The position numbers were made by a program, and so were the translations under genes. Source: Bacillus sp. FJAT-49711 (GTDB taxonomy: Bacteria; Bacillota; Bacilli; Bacillales; Bacillaceae_C). Taken from it: a DNA stretch of 64,000 nucleotides. Positions within the stretch are counted from its first letter, which is position 1; each line of letters begins with the position of its first letter. Under the pieces are notes generated by a model that was given only the letters and a program-made list of their open reading frames with translations, searched no databases and had not been told where the DNA came from. The DNA is taken from NCBI RefSeq assembly GCF_018343715.1, contig NZ_JAGYPL010000003.1:1-64000 (forward strand). The letters run 5' to 3'. Positions 8,167 through 17,041 of the stretch are shown here, piece after piece.

Positions 8167-8523
8167 CTAGTCCCCCAATTCCTGTTCTAATTTATCCAAA
8201 CCATTTTCTAAATCGAGGGCCGTGACAACATCCTCCAAGCGAATGCCTAATTCAATTAGAGTGATCGCAACAGCTGGCTGAATGCCCGTAATGACAACTT
8301 TTGCTCCCATTAACTTGGACATATTAATTACATCACCTAATACCTTAGCAATGAATGAATCGATAAAATCAATAGATGTAATATCGATTACTACACCACG
8401 GGCACTTGTTTGATGAATTTTATGCAATAGATCCTCTTGAAACTGCAAAGCTGTCTGATCATCCAATTCCCATTGGATTGAAACGAGCAAGCAGTCTCGA
8501 AGCTTTAAAATTGGTATTCTCAA
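8167..8523 (-). CDS. rsbS: Stressosome STAS protein RsbS
   Basis: A 118-residue single STAS domain. The conserved phosphorylation serine is in [13 protein letters not shown] near residue 59. It forms the stressosome core with RsbR paralogues and binds RsbT. It overlaps the end of rsbRA by 4 bp. Confidence 0.96.
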   Translation of the reverse strand: MRIPILKLRDCLLVSIQWELDDQTALQFQEDLLHKIHQTSARGVVIDITSIDFIDSFIAKVLGDVINMSKLMGAKVVITGIQPAVAITLIELGIRLEDVVTALDLENGLDKLEQELGD

Positions 8524-9353
8524 GCTGACCCCTCCACCGTCACCATTTTTCTATTTGTAAAACCGAGTGCCTTTTCAATGCCTTTCCGCAATGTACTTGT
8601 CGTAATGATCTGATCTAGATCAATTCCTAAGTTTACAATCGTCTGGGCTATTTCAGGCCTAATTCCGACAATCATGCACTTAGCTCCTACAAGTCTAACG
8701 GCATCAGCTGCTTGTATAATATGATGTGCCACCATCGTATCTACAACAGGGACACCGGTAATATCAATGAGCACAACATCCGCTCTATGTTTAACAACGC
8801 CAGTTAGCAAGTTCTCCATTATCAATCTTGCTCTTTCCGTATCAATTGTTCCGACAAGCGGCATAATGGAAATCTTTTCAAAAACAGGAATTAACGGAGC
8901 TGACAATTCTTGCAATGCAATTTTTTGCAATGAAAAAGTTCTTTCCCATGTTGTTGAATATGTTTCAATCATTTCATCGTAAATTGGCGTTAACCATTTA
9001 TCTAAACCAATTAGCAATTCATTTGCTTGCTCATGGTTTAAATTACTTTCCGATACCATTTTTTCATACAAAATATTGCTTAATGTTCTTAGACCCTTTG
9101 TTAAAAAGGTTAAGGGCCAGCCAATTCGCACAACATTTTCCGCAAAGTTCCCAATTTTATCATAGTATTTTTCATTTGAATCTAAAATACTCGAAATGAG
9201 AAGTTCCAAAAATTCTTTACTAGTATTATAGAATACTTGATCAGAGATAATATTAATTGCTCGCTCATCACTAATATTTTTCATCTCATCCATCCATAAT
9301 TCTAGAATATCATCTTCTCGTTTTTTAATAAAATTTACAATTTCCTTATTCAA
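8520..9353 (-). CDS. rsbRA: Stressosome co-antagonist RsbRA
   Basis: A 277-residue protein with an N-terminal non-haem globin-like helical domain and a C-terminal STAS domain ([20 protein letters not shown]). It senses or relays environmental stress to RsbT. The start is a TTG at 9353 with AAAGGAG 9 nt upstream; the open frame extends 26 codons further without a site. B. subtilis RsbRA is 274 residues. First gene of the sigB operon. Confidence 0.93.
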   Translation of the reverse strand: MNKEIVNFIKKREDDILELWMDEMKNISDERAINIISDQVFYNTSKEFLELLISSILDSNEKYYDKIGNFAENVVRIGWPLTFLTKGLRTLSNILYEKMVSESNLNHEQANELLIGLDKWLTPIYDEMIETYSTTWERTFSLQKIALQELSAPLIPVFEKISIMPLVGTIDTERARLIMENLLTGVVKHRADVVLIDITGVPVVDTMVAHHIIQAADAVRLVGAKCMIVGIRPEIAQTIVNLGIDLDQIITTSTLRKGIEKALGFTNRKMVTVEGSA

Positions 9354-9391
9354 TACCCCATCTCCTTTTTGTCGATTGAGTTTTGTATTCA

Positions 9392-9421
9392 ATTTTATCA
9401 ATAGTTGGCGTATAAAGACAA
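9392..9421 (-). promoter_or_regulatory. Candidate SigA promoter of the rsbRA operon
   Basis: TTGTCT (9416-9421), 18-bp spacer, TAAAAT (9392-9397) on the minus strand, about 39 bp upstream of the rsbRA start. A weaker alternative, TTGCCT with TATGTA, lies further upstream. A vegetative promoter at this place is known in B. subtilis. Confidence 0.45.
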
Positions 9422-9484
9422 TTACTGTCACTTACATCTTACATAATTAGGTAAAAAGATATAGGCAATTCGAAAATATTGTAT

Positions 9485-9517
9485 GAAAAAAGCGCATCTG
9501 CCAAAAACAGAGCGCTT
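9485..9517 (-). terminator. Terminator of ndoAI-ndoA
   Basis: Minus-strand stem AAGCGC-TCTG paired with CAGA-(T)GCGCTT and followed by TTTTTT. It overlaps the ndoA stop codon and separates the toxin-antitoxin unit from rsbRA. Confidence 0.8.
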
Positions 9518-9866
9518 AAAAATCTATGAGTCCAAGACTAATTTGCAGGGCCTCATCCACCTTTTCCATCATTTCTTCATCCAGATGAGTGATTTTATCT
9601 GTTAAACGTTGCTTATCAATCGTTCTGATTTGTTCAAGCAAAAGGACTGAGTCTCTTTCAAATCCGTATTTTTTAGCATTAATTTCCACATGGGTAGGCA
9701 GCTTTGCTTTTTGAATCTGCGCTGTTATGGCAGCAACAATTACAGTGGGACTAAACCGGTTGCCAATGTCATTTTGGATAACTAGTACAGGTCGGACACC
9801 GCCTTGCTCCGATCCTACCACTGGAGATAAATCGGCGAAATACACGTCACCACGTTTAACGGCCAA
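9516..9866 (-). CDS. ndoA: MazF-type mRNA interferase NdoA (EndoA)
   Basis: A 116-residue ribonuclease toxin ([29 protein letters not shown]), nearly identical in pattern to B. subtilis EndoA, which cleaves RNA at UACAU-type sites and is neutralised by NdoAI. The start is a TTG (LAVKRGDVY); B. subtilis ndoA also uses TTG, and this gives exactly the family length. GGGGG at the end of ndoAI supplies the ribosome binding site. Confidence 0.96.
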   Translation of the reverse strand: MAVKRGDVYFADLSPVVGSEQGGVRPVLVIQNDIGNRFSPTVIVAAITAQIQKAKLPTHVEINAKKYGFERDSVLLLEQIRTIDKQRLTDKITHLDEEMMEKVDEALQISLGLIDF

Positions 9867-9870
9867 GGAC

Positions 9871-10152
9871 TTATCCCCCGCTGACGAGACGTTCAACTGT
9901 GTTTTCTGCCTCATATTCCGCCTGAATTGCTTCCGACGCAATCGCCAAATTAATTTTGGCCATTTCCATGTAGCCGCGCCTCATCGACTCAACAATTTGG
10001 CGCTTTCTTCTTTCACGAAGATACATTTTTGTAGCACGATAAATAAATTCATTGCGATTTACATTTTCCATTTCTGCAAAACCGTCCATTTCAGCAATCA
10101 ATTGCTGCGGCAATCGAATAATAATTTCCGTTGTTGCGCTGGATTCAGACAA
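9871..10152 (-). CDS. ndoAI: Antitoxin NdoAI (EndoAI, MazE-like)
   Basis: A 93-residue ribbon-helix-helix protein ([19 protein letters not shown]), same length as the B. subtilis antitoxin. The C-terminal region wraps the toxin. It precedes ndoA with a 4-nt gap. Confidence 0.95.
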   Translation of the reverse strand: MSESSATTEIIIRLPQQLIAEMDGFAEMENVNRNEFIYRATKMYLRERRKRQIVESMRRGYMEMAKINLAIASEAIQAEYEAENTVERLVSGG

Positions 10153-10417
10153 CGACTACACCTCCACCATCACTACAAGCCATTTCATTCATTGATTATC
10201 ATACCATCAAACACGTTCCCTGCAAAGAGTAAATTAGCCTTCCTTCCTCTTTAAGACACATACACTTTTCTTAGTATCCTCCTAGAAAACGATTACTAAT
10301 ACATACTTTTCTCCATTTTCCGTAAAACTCCTGCTTTTTTTCGATAAATTTTTAAAATGTTCGCAAAGAGAGTGCTAAGCACCGAAATAATTACCGAACA
10401 ATTCAGACTTGTTCCGA

Positions 10418-10448
10418 AGTTGTTTGAGTGCCTGGCACTCAAACAACT
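10418..10448. repeat. Perfect 14-bp inverted repeat downstream of alr
   Basis: AGTTGTTTGAGTGC - CTG - GCACTCAAACAACT. No T-run follows on either strand, so it is not a typical terminator. A looser repeat (GAGTGCTAAGCACC) lies about 50 bp away. The 330-bp stretch 10153-10482 contains no convincing gene. Confidence 0.85.
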
Positions 10449-10487
10449 CTCATACAACTCTCATACAACTTTCATACAACTTTCAAA
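10444..10487. repeat. Four tandem 11-bp repeats at the 3' end of alr
   Basis: CAACTCTCATA twice, then CAACTTTCATA and CAACTTTCAAA, in exact 11-bp register. The last unit runs into the alr stop codon, and the first overlaps the right arm of the inverted repeat. Confidence 0.85.
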
Positions 10488-11616
10488 CGATTCCCCGGCC
10501 TTTGTATATGCGAGGGACGCGGTTGGTGATTGTGCAGGTGATTTCGTAGTTGATGGTTTCGAGTTTTTTTGCTACGTCGTCTACGGAATTGAAGTGGTTT
10601 TTTTGTTTTCCGATTAGGGTGACTTGTGTTCCGACTGGCATTTTTCTTGGAAGTTTGATCATTGTCTGGTCCATGCAGATTTTTCCAACAATGGGTACCA
10701 GTTCTCCATCAGCTATGACTTTGAAGCCTCTAAGTTTACGTATCCATCCATCAGCATATCCAATTGGGATAGTGGCAATCCATTCATCTTCGCTAGCTGT
10801 ATAATCTGCACCATAACCAACTTTTTCCCCTGCTTGAAGTTTTTTCACATGCACAATTTTAGTGTGGAGAGAAAATACCTCTTTTCTCGTAAAAGGAAGA
10901 AGATCTTTTATTTCTTCGGAAGGAGTTAATCCATACATAGCAATTCCTATTCTCGCCGTATTAAAAAAAGAATCCGCATGACAGAGCGCCGCCGCGCTAT
11001 TCGCAGCATGGATATAAGGAGGAAGTGCCTCGAGACAATGTAAAAAATACTTGAAACGGGAAAGTTGTTTATTGTAATAAGCTTCATCAAGCTGATCCGC
11101 GGTGGCAAAGTGTGTAAAAATACCTTCTAAAATAAACTGGCTTGATTGACGCAGCAAAGCATCTATTTGGCGAAGCTCATCTTCTTCCGTTACTCCTATC
11201 CGTCCCATTCCAGTATCACATTTTATATGAACGCGAAGTTTGCACTCAGGAGGAATTACCTTTTCCGCTTCTTTAATCCAGTCTTTTTGAAAAACAGTAA
11301 GTGAAATATTATGAATAGCAGCTATCCCTGCATCTGCCGCTCTCGTAGCTCCTAATACTAGGATTGGAGCTGTAATTCCTGCTTCTCTAATCGCTATTGC
11401 TTCATCTAAAAAAGCGACAGCTAAACCGTGAACACCTGCAGCCAGCACTGTTTTTGCGGTCGCGATAACACCATGACCATAAGCGTTAGCTTTAACAGCC
11501 GCAAAAATATTCATGTTCTCAGGAAGATATTCACGAATCTGACTAATATTAGAATGTAAAGCATCTAAATCTATCTCTGCCCAGGTTTCACGATAAAAAA
11601 TATTCTTTTCTTCCAT
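10483..11616 (-). CDS. alr: Alanine racemase
   Basis: A 377-residue PLP-dependent fold type III racemase making D-alanine for peptidoglycan. The PLP lysine is in FAAVKANAYGHG, and NSAAAL and RIGIAMYGL are present. The ATG at 11616 (MEEKNIFYRETWAEID) is preferred because B. subtilis Alr begins just before FYRDTWAEID and GGGAAGTG lies upstream; an ATG nine codons earlier is the alternative. Confidence 0.96.
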   Translation of the reverse strand: MEEKNIFYRETWAEIDLDALHSNISQIREYLPENMNIFAAVKANAYGHGVIATAKTVLAAGVHGLAVAFLDEAIAIREAGITAPILVLGATRAADAGIAAIHNISLTVFQKDWIKEAEKVIPPECKLRVHIKCDTGMGRIGVTEEDELRQIDALLRQSSQFILEGIFTHFATADQLDEAYYNKQLSRFKYFLHCLEALPPYIHAANSAAALCHADSFFNTARIGIAMYGLTPSEEIKDLLPFTRKEVFSLHTKIVHVKKLQAGEKVGYGADYTASEDEWIATIPIGYADGWIRKLRGFKVIADGELVPIVGKICMDQTMIKLPRKMPVGTQVTLIGKQKNHFNSVDDVAKKLETINYEITCTITNRVPRIYKGRGIV

Positions 11617-11692
11617 GACGGTCACTTCCCATACGATGTTCAATAATATTATTGATTATCAAACTCTAATAGGAATATGTCAATATAGAAAA

Positions 11693-11905
11693 GTGAAAGC
11701 GCCTGTTCATCGACGTACCGCCCCACAGGATGCGGGTCCGTCGACGTCGCCAAAGGACGTGGCGGGTTTTAGTCGACGTTCCTTTTCTGGCCCAAGACTT
11801 GAGATAAGGGAAACACGATGAGTCAAAGGCGAATAGATGTTGGCTTATCGTAGGGAAAAGGACAAGAAGTTTGCTAGTCGATAGGCACTGGAGCTAGACA
11901 TAAAT
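11693..11905. repeat. Dispersed intergenic repeat, longest copy in the window
   Basis: Words AAAGCGCCTGTTCATCGACG, GTCGACGTTCC and GTTTGCTAGTCGATAGGCAC followed by TGGAGCTAGAC match the Bacillaceae repeat type ending in a GCGCTGGAGCTGGAC-like word. The right third recurs, inverted, at 20190-20247, and the left part resembles 21440-21575. It fills the alr-ydcC gap with no gene. Confidence 0.7.
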
Positions 11906-11908
11906 GAC

Positions 11909-11949
11909 GCAAAAAGAAAAACAGACCGATTCGGATGGAAAAGGTCTGC
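11909..11949 (-). terminator. Terminator of ydcC
   Basis: Minus-strand CAGACC/GGTCTG stem with a 15-nt loop followed by TTTTTCTTTTT, 15 nt after the ydcC stop. Confidence 0.7.
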
Positions 11950-11962
11950 CCGAATGCAATTC

Positions 11963-12979
11963 TTATTTGATAGATCCACCTTGTACTGATTGTGCAACCA
12001 TAACCATTTCATCCGGTGATAGATCAGAGGAAAGCAGAACATAATTGACGCCATCTTCACTCCATGTAATGGAGTCTTCCGTCATGGCCCCAATGGAAAA
12101 TCCAAGATCAACCATTTCTCCGCTTATATCGATCATTTCCATAGAGGTTGTCGGAATGACTTCAGCCATTTCTTGTATAAGTGTAAACGACTTTTCGCCA
12201 CTATAGGTCAGTAAAACCCTTTTACCATTTTCGGTATCGTATGCTGATTCTTCCTCGAAAGTAATTCCAGGAATTTCAGCCATCGAATATTTAACAGTAA
12301 ATTCACTGTCAGTATTGTTGGACATGACCGGAATTTCCAGTTGTGCACTTGTCATATTCTTTTTCGTATCAAATGCACCTTTATCAAATTTCGGACTAAA
12401 TTCTACATTGGAAAATTTAACCGTTACTACTGGATTTTGATTCGTGTCCATCACTTTCACACTAACCGGCTCAAGCGATCCCTTTTTAAAAGTAATTTCT
12501 TGAGTAGGAAGCATCTTATTATTTTGGTAACGTGTCTTTGTTGTAAATACATAATGATCCTTAGTTGCTTTAAACTTAGCCTCTTTATCCTCTTTTACAT
12601 CTCTCACTAGAGATTCATACAAATAGGCTTGGCTGCTGTTTTGCGGCCATTCACTTTGGAACCGATAGCTTTTGTTTAAAGCTGGGGTCAAAACATATAC
12701 ACCACTTTTATTACGAAGGATCATCTGACTTTGTTCTTTTTTAGCATTTTTCAAATGAACTCGATAATCACCTGGTTTATTATGCCAAACATCAATCTCG
12801 TAGGTTTGTGGTTCATTCCCAACTGTTAGTGTCATTTGAGCTTTTGCCTTGTATCCTTTTAAATCACCTACCTTTTTTTGCAGCCCTTTTGTCACATCCT
12901 CCTGCGACTTTGCTCCGCAAGCAGAAAGTACAGCGATGGAAGCGAGCAGCAACCAAAATAGCCGTAACCCCTTTCTCAT
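11963..12979 (-). CDS. ydcC: LolA-like lipoprotein (YdcC)
   Basis: A 338-residue lipoprotein of the LolA/LppX superfamily. The signal peptide ends in a lipobox LSAC (Cys near residue 21), followed by a beta-rich domain (QMTLTVGNEPQTYEIDVWH). In B. subtilis YdcC is a sporulation-associated (GerS-like) lipoprotein upstream of alr, the same arrangement as here. The substrate is unknown. Confidence 0.88.
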   Translation of the reverse strand: MRKGLRLFWLLLASIAVLSACGAKSQEDVTKGLQKKVGDLKGYKAKAQMTLTVGNEPQTYEIDVWHNKPGDYRVHLKNAKKEQSQMILRNKSGVYVLTPALNKSYRFQSEWPQNSSQAYLYESLVRDVKEDKEAKFKATKDHYVFTTKTRYQNNKMLPTQEITFKKGSLEPVSVKVMDTNQNPVVTVKFSNVEFSPKFDKGAFDTKKNMTSAQLEIPVMSNNTDSEFTVKYSMAEIPGITFEEESAYDTENGKRVLLTYSGEKSFTLIQEMAEVIPTTSMEMIDISGEMVDLGFSIGAMTEDSITWSEDGVNYVLLSSDLSPDEMVMVAQSVQGGSIK

Positions 12980-13000
12980 TCCTTCAACCCCTTTTTTGTC

Positions 13001-13111
13001 TCATTTGACCATGAAAAGAAGAGAGAAAGCCGGCTGCTGGGAAATTGTCCAGTACCATTGTTTTAATCCGCGAGCCGTTCCGCACAACGTGGCAATCCAT
13101 CCCACAGCCAA
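13001..13111 (-). CDS. Possible 36-residue ORF between acpS and ydcC
   Basis: A TTG-initiated ORF (MAVGWIATLCGTARGLK...) with AGGAG 10 nt upstream, in the acpS-ydcC gap. Tryptophan- and cysteine-containing, no recognised family. It may be chance; the 200-bp gap otherwise holds nothing I can identify. Confidence 0.2.
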   Translation of the reverse strand: MAVGWIATLCGTARGLKQWYWTISQQPAFSLLFMVK

Positions 13112-13193
13112 AACCTTGTCTCTCCTAACGCACTAAAAATATATGAGACAAACCCTGACAATAGACCATAGAATTTCATGCATAGATTTTATT

Positions 13194-13550
13194 CTAGTCT
13201 AGTGTTTCAATAATGACTTGCGCAGCTGCATATGATTTTGTATGACTTATGGATAAATGCACGCGACCAAATTCAGGTTTTGTGATAACAGGCTTTCCTT
13301 TTTCGTCTGCCACAATTTCAATTTCTAAAAATGAAAGTTCACTTCCGATCCCAGTACCACGAGCTTTAGAGTAAGCTTCTTTTGCAGCAAATCGTCCGGC
13401 TAAAAATTCCGGCTTTCTTTTTTCATTTAAGGATTCATAAACATCTAGTTCTGTATTCGTTAAAATTCGCTTTGGAAATCGAGCCTGCTTCATGCGCAGC
13501 TGCTCAATCCTGTCTATTTCTACTAGATCCATCCCTATTCCAATGATCAT
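13194..13550 (-). CDS. acpS: Holo-[acyl-carrier-protein] synthase
   Basis: A 118-residue phosphopantetheinyl transferase with the two signature motifs GIGMDLVEIDRIE and FAAKEAYSKARGTG. It transfers the 4'-phosphopantetheine of CoA to ACP for fatty-acid synthesis. Divergent from the rhomboid gene ydcA, as in B. subtilis. Confidence 0.97.
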   Translation of the reverse strand: MIIGIGMDLVEIDRIEQLRMKQARFPKRILTNTELDVYESLNEKRKPEFLAGRFAAKEAYSKARGTGIGSELSFLEIEIVADEKGKPVITKPEFGRVHLSISHTKSYAAAQVIIETLD

Positions 13551-13679
13551 GTCAAACTTCCCTTCTAAAAAAAGTTATATAGCGTATAAATTAATAGTTG
13601 CCCTCTATTTGTCATTCGCGTATGTTTAGATTTATATGCTAAAATTAAAAAAGGATATTCTCCAAAAGGAGCGATCGGC

Positions 13680-14279
13680 ATGTTTGTTAGAACTGAAAGT
13701 TTCGGGCAATTTCTTAAATTGTATTCGATTGTTTCTGCTATTATCGCAATTCAAATCTTAATATTTATTATTATGCATACACCCATCTTCCCCCACAACT
13801 GGATACTAGAATTGCTGGCGGGAGTGAATCTTCTCATTCAACAAGGGGAATATTGGAGACTCATTACCCCTATTTTTGTCCATGTTGGGTTCTCCCATTT
13901 ATTATTTAATTCGTTTTCACTTGTGTTATTTGGTCCGGCGCTAGAAAAAGCACTTGGTAAATTTATGTTTACCCTTGTCTATTTAGCTAGCGGTGTAGGC
14001 GCGAACATTGCGACTCTTTACATTCAACCTCCATACTATACACATATCGGGGCAAGCGGGGCAATATTTGGACTGTTTGGGTTTTATCTAGCTGTTATTA
14101 TGGTTAAAAAAGATTCTATGCCCATTCAAGGAAGACAAGTCATTCTTCCGATCGCTATCATCAGTGTCATCATGACATTTTTCCAATCAAATATTAATAT
14201 TACTGGCCATATTTTTGGATTAATAAGCGGATTTCTTATTGGTAGAATCCTACTTCATTATCGCTCCATTCGTTTTTAG
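13680..14279 (+). CDS. ydcA: Rhomboid-family intramembrane serine protease (YdcA-like)
   Basis: A 199-residue six-helix membrane protein. Catalytic serine in GASGAIFG, catalytic histidine in ITGHIFGLISG, and the conserved HVGFSHLLFNSFSLVLFG. Ribosome binding site AAAGGAG upstream of ATG. Position next to acpS matches B. subtilis ydcA. Substrates unknown. Confidence 0.93.
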   Translation: MFVRTESFGQFLKLYSIVSAIIAIQILIFIIMHTPIFPHNWILELLAGVNLLIQQGEYWRLITPIFVHVGFSHLLFNSFSLVLFGPALEKALGKFMFTLVYLASGVGANIATLYIQPPYYTHIGASGAIFGLFGFYLAVIMVKKDSMPIQGRQVILPIAIISVIMTFFQSNINITGHIFGLISGFLIGRILLHYRSIRF

Positions 14280-14322
14280 CCGGTTGTGCACCTTGTGAAT
14301 GAAAGCCATAATTGCATAATAA

Positions 14323-14364
14323 AAAAGCCTTTGGAAGCAATATCACAGCGATCCAAAGGCTTTT
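14323..14364. terminator. Bidirectional terminator between ydcA and ydbT
   Basis: 13-bp inverted repeat AAAAGCCTTTGGA/TCCAAAGGCTTTT with a 16-nt loop and A/T runs on both sides. The rest of 14365-14635 holds Shine-Dalgarno-like words (AAGGAGATGAGAGGAG, AAAGGAGATG) followed only by ORFs of 8 and 15 codons; no gene is supported there. Confidence 0.85.
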
Positions 14365-14635
14365 CAAGTTTCAACATTTCCACTAAAAGTAAAAGTTCTG
14401 GCATCCAACTCTAAATAGCGCCGCGCTGTTTTCTGCTATATCCTGATGCTAATATATCTTTTGATTTTTCCAATAGGTAAGGAGATGAGAGGAGTGGTTA
14501 TAATTAAAAATATTTATTAGATTCGCGTAACTCCTCATTTCCTGTAAATCAAATGCGATACTTTCTCTTGTTTTGACGAGAAATCAAATGATAGAAAATA
14601 AAAGGAGATGCTTGCATGAATTTTTGTAACTATTA

Positions 14636-16102
14636 CTATTTAGCCGGTCGATACCATTCGTAAATTTCTCGTACATCTTCTAAATTCAAATGTTTTACGG
14701 TAAAATCAGCAGATCCCCCACTCATAACGGAAGTTTCAATCGTAGCAAGATCCGCTCTTTTTTGAAACCAGTTTGCGGACATGCCTAATGACTGCATGCG
14801 ATTTTTTCTCATAAATGTCGTATGTTGATCAATTCCCCTGTATCTTAATGCAAGCTGAGTTTCGCTAAGATTCCAGCCCGCAGATTTAAATTGAAGCAAA
14901 CCTAAAATCCATGCACCACCGACTAATAAAGTGGCTATTAGGCTATATGGCCATAGCCAAATTGATAGTACACCTGTTAAAATGGCAGCAGCAAACATTT
15001 TAATAAGGAAGAAACGTCTCTTGGCACGCTTTGGCGCACTAATAAAATCAACATCAAACATATAGTCTGATAGTGTATCTTGCAGTATTCTTCCAATGTT
15101 CTTTTTCTTTGCAACGGGGATGATAAGACCTTCCGTATTTTCATCTAAAATAGAGCCCCCTGCATACTCGACGGAGACACTGGCATATCCAAACGGTTGT
15201 CTTAGTAGACTTTCCTTTATCGTTACTGCTTGAACTCTTTTAATTGGAATTGTCGTTGTCCTTTTTTCCAATAGACCTCTCGTAATAACAAGATCATCCC
15301 CGACTTTTTCCAGTGTAAAATCATTGTATTTTAAATATGCCATTACAACAGATACTAGCCAAGCAAGGAGTAAACCCATTACAACGAGTATGGCGATGAT
15401 AGTGTATCCAGCTTTTGCAACATGCTCCATCTCTTTAAAAATCTTATCAAATGGAATAAGTTCATCAAACTGGCTGCCAAATCCAAGAACGGCGAATACA
15501 ACTACGCCGACACGCCCAGAAGTAGATGCAAAAAATAAAAGTTGTTTAGGTGAAATTTTATATAAAATAGATTGCTTTGAAATCTCTTCAACAATTTCAT
15601 CGGAAGTTTTTTCTCTATTCTTTGATTCTGTTATAATCCTTCTAAGTGCCAATGCGTCTTCTTTTTTGATTGCACTCATTTCAGCTTCCGACTTTTCACT
15701 ATTTCCCCCTGCCGTTTCCACTTTTACTTTTACAAGTCCAAAAGGGCGATGGAAAATACCTTCAGAAAAGTCTAGACTTTGGATCCGTTCAAAAGGAATA
15801 TAGCGTTTCTTTTTTACGAATAATCCATGTTCAATCCGGAGTTCCATATCTTCCACTCTATAAGTATAGCGGTACCATTTAATAATTCCTGAGGCTATCA
15901 TTAATAAAAATATTAATATAAGAATAAGGTACGGAACATACTGCAGCCACGGACCGAATCCTTCAATTTGAATTCCATCTTTCATATCATCCCGAACAAT
16001 GAAGACAATGAAATAAAAAACGATAGGAATAATCGTTTCTTTCACATTTTTCAAAACCGATAAAACGATTGTTATAGGATGGAGTCGATTTGGATTAGAC
16101 AT
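14636..16102 (-). CDS. ydbT: PH-domain membrane protein YdbT
   Basis: A 488-residue membrane protein with paired N-terminal TM helices and three bPH_2 (DUF304) repeats, each with a membrane-spanning pair (e.g. VEDMELRIEHGLFVKKKRYIP and LVITRGLLEKRTTTIPIKRV). In B. subtilis ydbST affects resistance to some bacteriocins. The start MSNPNRLHP (16102) is preferred; it overlaps ydbS by 8 bp. Confidence 0.9.
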   Translation of the reverse strand: MSNPNRLHPITIVLSVLKNVKETIIPIVFYFIVFIVRDDMKDGIQIEGFGPWLQYVPYLILILIFLLMIASGIIKWYRYTYRVEDMELRIEHGLFVKKKRYIPFERIQSLDFSEGIFHRPFGLVKVKVETAGGNSEKSEAEMSAIKKEDALALRRIITESKNREKTSDEIVEEISKQSILYKISPKQLLFFASTSGRVGVVVFAVLGFGSQFDELIPFDKIFKEMEHVAKAGYTIIAILVVMGLLLAWLVSVVMAYLKYNDFTLEKVGDDLVITRGLLEKRTTTIPIKRVQAVTIKESLLRQPFGYASVSVEYAGGSILDENTEGLIIPVAKKKNIGRILQDTLSDYMFDVDFISAPKRAKRRFFLIKMFAAAILTGVLSIWLWPYSLIATLLVGGAWILGLLQFKSAGWNLSETQLALRYRGIDQHTTFMRKNRMQSLGMSANWFQKRADLATIETSVMSGGSADFTVKHLNLEDVREIYEWYRPAK

Positions 16103-16577
16103 CATCTTCAGCCACCCTTGCCAATTTTGAAATGGCATGTCTTAATTCCTCTGCTTCTTCTAAATCAACCGCTGGTATTTCATGCCTTGTTGCCGCAGTG
16201 GAAATTTCAATTGTCGCCAAGTTGTATTTTCGTAATATCGGCCCTTGAACTGTATCTACATGTTGAACTCTGACCATTGGTACGAGTGTTCTAGTTATGA
16301 CAAAGACTCCATGTTGAAGTTCAATTTCTTGTTCCCGCACTTCATATCTCCAACGTTTCCACCGTATGGCCGGAACAATAAAAATATTCATAATCGTTAA
16401 AATCAACACTAATATACCAGCTGCAATGGTAATCCAAATTGGCCAATCAAATACATAAACTAATGCTCCTAGTCCAATAGCAACAATCCATAATATTAAC
16501 GAATATATGAATCCGGTTATTTTCCATACTTTTAACCCTAGTATTGAGATTTGTTTTGCCGGTTGTTTTATATCCAT
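16095..16577 (-). CDS. ydbS: PH-domain membrane protein YdbS
   Basis: A 160-residue protein with two N-terminal TM helices and one bPH_2 domain (VREQEIELQHGVFVITRTLVPMVRVQHVDTV in segments). It is coupled to ydbT by overlap and has an AAGGGGG site upstream of the ATG. The pair probably forms one membrane complex. Confidence 0.9.
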   Translation of the reverse strand: MDIKQPAKQISILGLKVWKITGFIYSLILWIVAIGLGALVYVFDWPIWITIAAGILVLILTIMNIFIVPAIRWKRWRYEVREQEIELQHGVFVITRTLVPMVRVQHVDTVQGPILRKYNLATIEISTAATRHEIPAVDLEEAEELRHAISKLARVAEDDV

Positions 16578-16735
16578 TTAAAAACCCCCTTGTCCCTTTT
16601 ATTTACGTTTTACATAATAAAGAGTTTCAATTTCATTTTTCCGCAGGTGCCTATAGAGGAAGCATAAGAGCGCAACTTCCTATTGTATGTATTCAGGCAG
16701 CGACCTGCCCGCTTCTCCAACAAAATGTATGTCAC

Positions 16736-16930
16736 AGCTCTATCCTATCCCATATTCTGCAGCATTTGAAAAAAGCAAATGTTTTTTTGAAGCAAAAAAT
16801 TCTGCATTTCTATAGCCTTAGGAATTATACGCCTGCAGCTAAACTTTATCACAGAATGGGGTATTTCCGAGAAAACCATCCACAAGGATCTTATTTATCA
16901 CTTTCTAAACAAATAAAAAAGCAACCGGCA
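16736..16930 (+). pseudogene. Probable remnant of a GNAT acetyltransferase C-terminus
   Basis: The frame reads ILSHILQHLKKANVFLKQK, then ILHFYSLRNYTPAAKLYHRM followed by GY. This resembles the last helices of GNAT enzymes, where a NxPAxxLYxxxGF segment follows the acetyl-CoA-binding helix. The upstream part has no acetyl-CoA loop in any frame and no ribosome binding site, so it looks decayed. Recognition is by eye on one motif. Confidence 0.35.
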
Positions 16931-16955
16931 TTTCACGTTTGCACCGATTGCTTTT
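16917..16955. terminator. Terminator downstream of cshA
   Basis: AAAAGCAACCGG pairs with CCGATTGCTTTT (one mismatch). On the minus strand it is followed by TTTTTTATTTG, so it can end the cshA transcript. Confidence 0.7.
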
Positions 16956-17041
16956 GGAAAATCATAAGATATGTGAACTTATGATTTCGTATGATCGCTT
17001 ACGCCTTTTTTAGCGAGTTCTATATGGAAGTCAATCGTAGT

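Noticed and set aside
5865-8523. Several plus-strand ORFs of 60-96 codons in the sigB operon
   Set aside because: They are antisense to well-identified rsb genes, without ribosome binding sites.
14500-14650. Two strong SD-like sites followed by ORFs of 8 and 15 codons
   Set aside because: The products are too short and unconserved to call; the second overlaps the end of ydbT.
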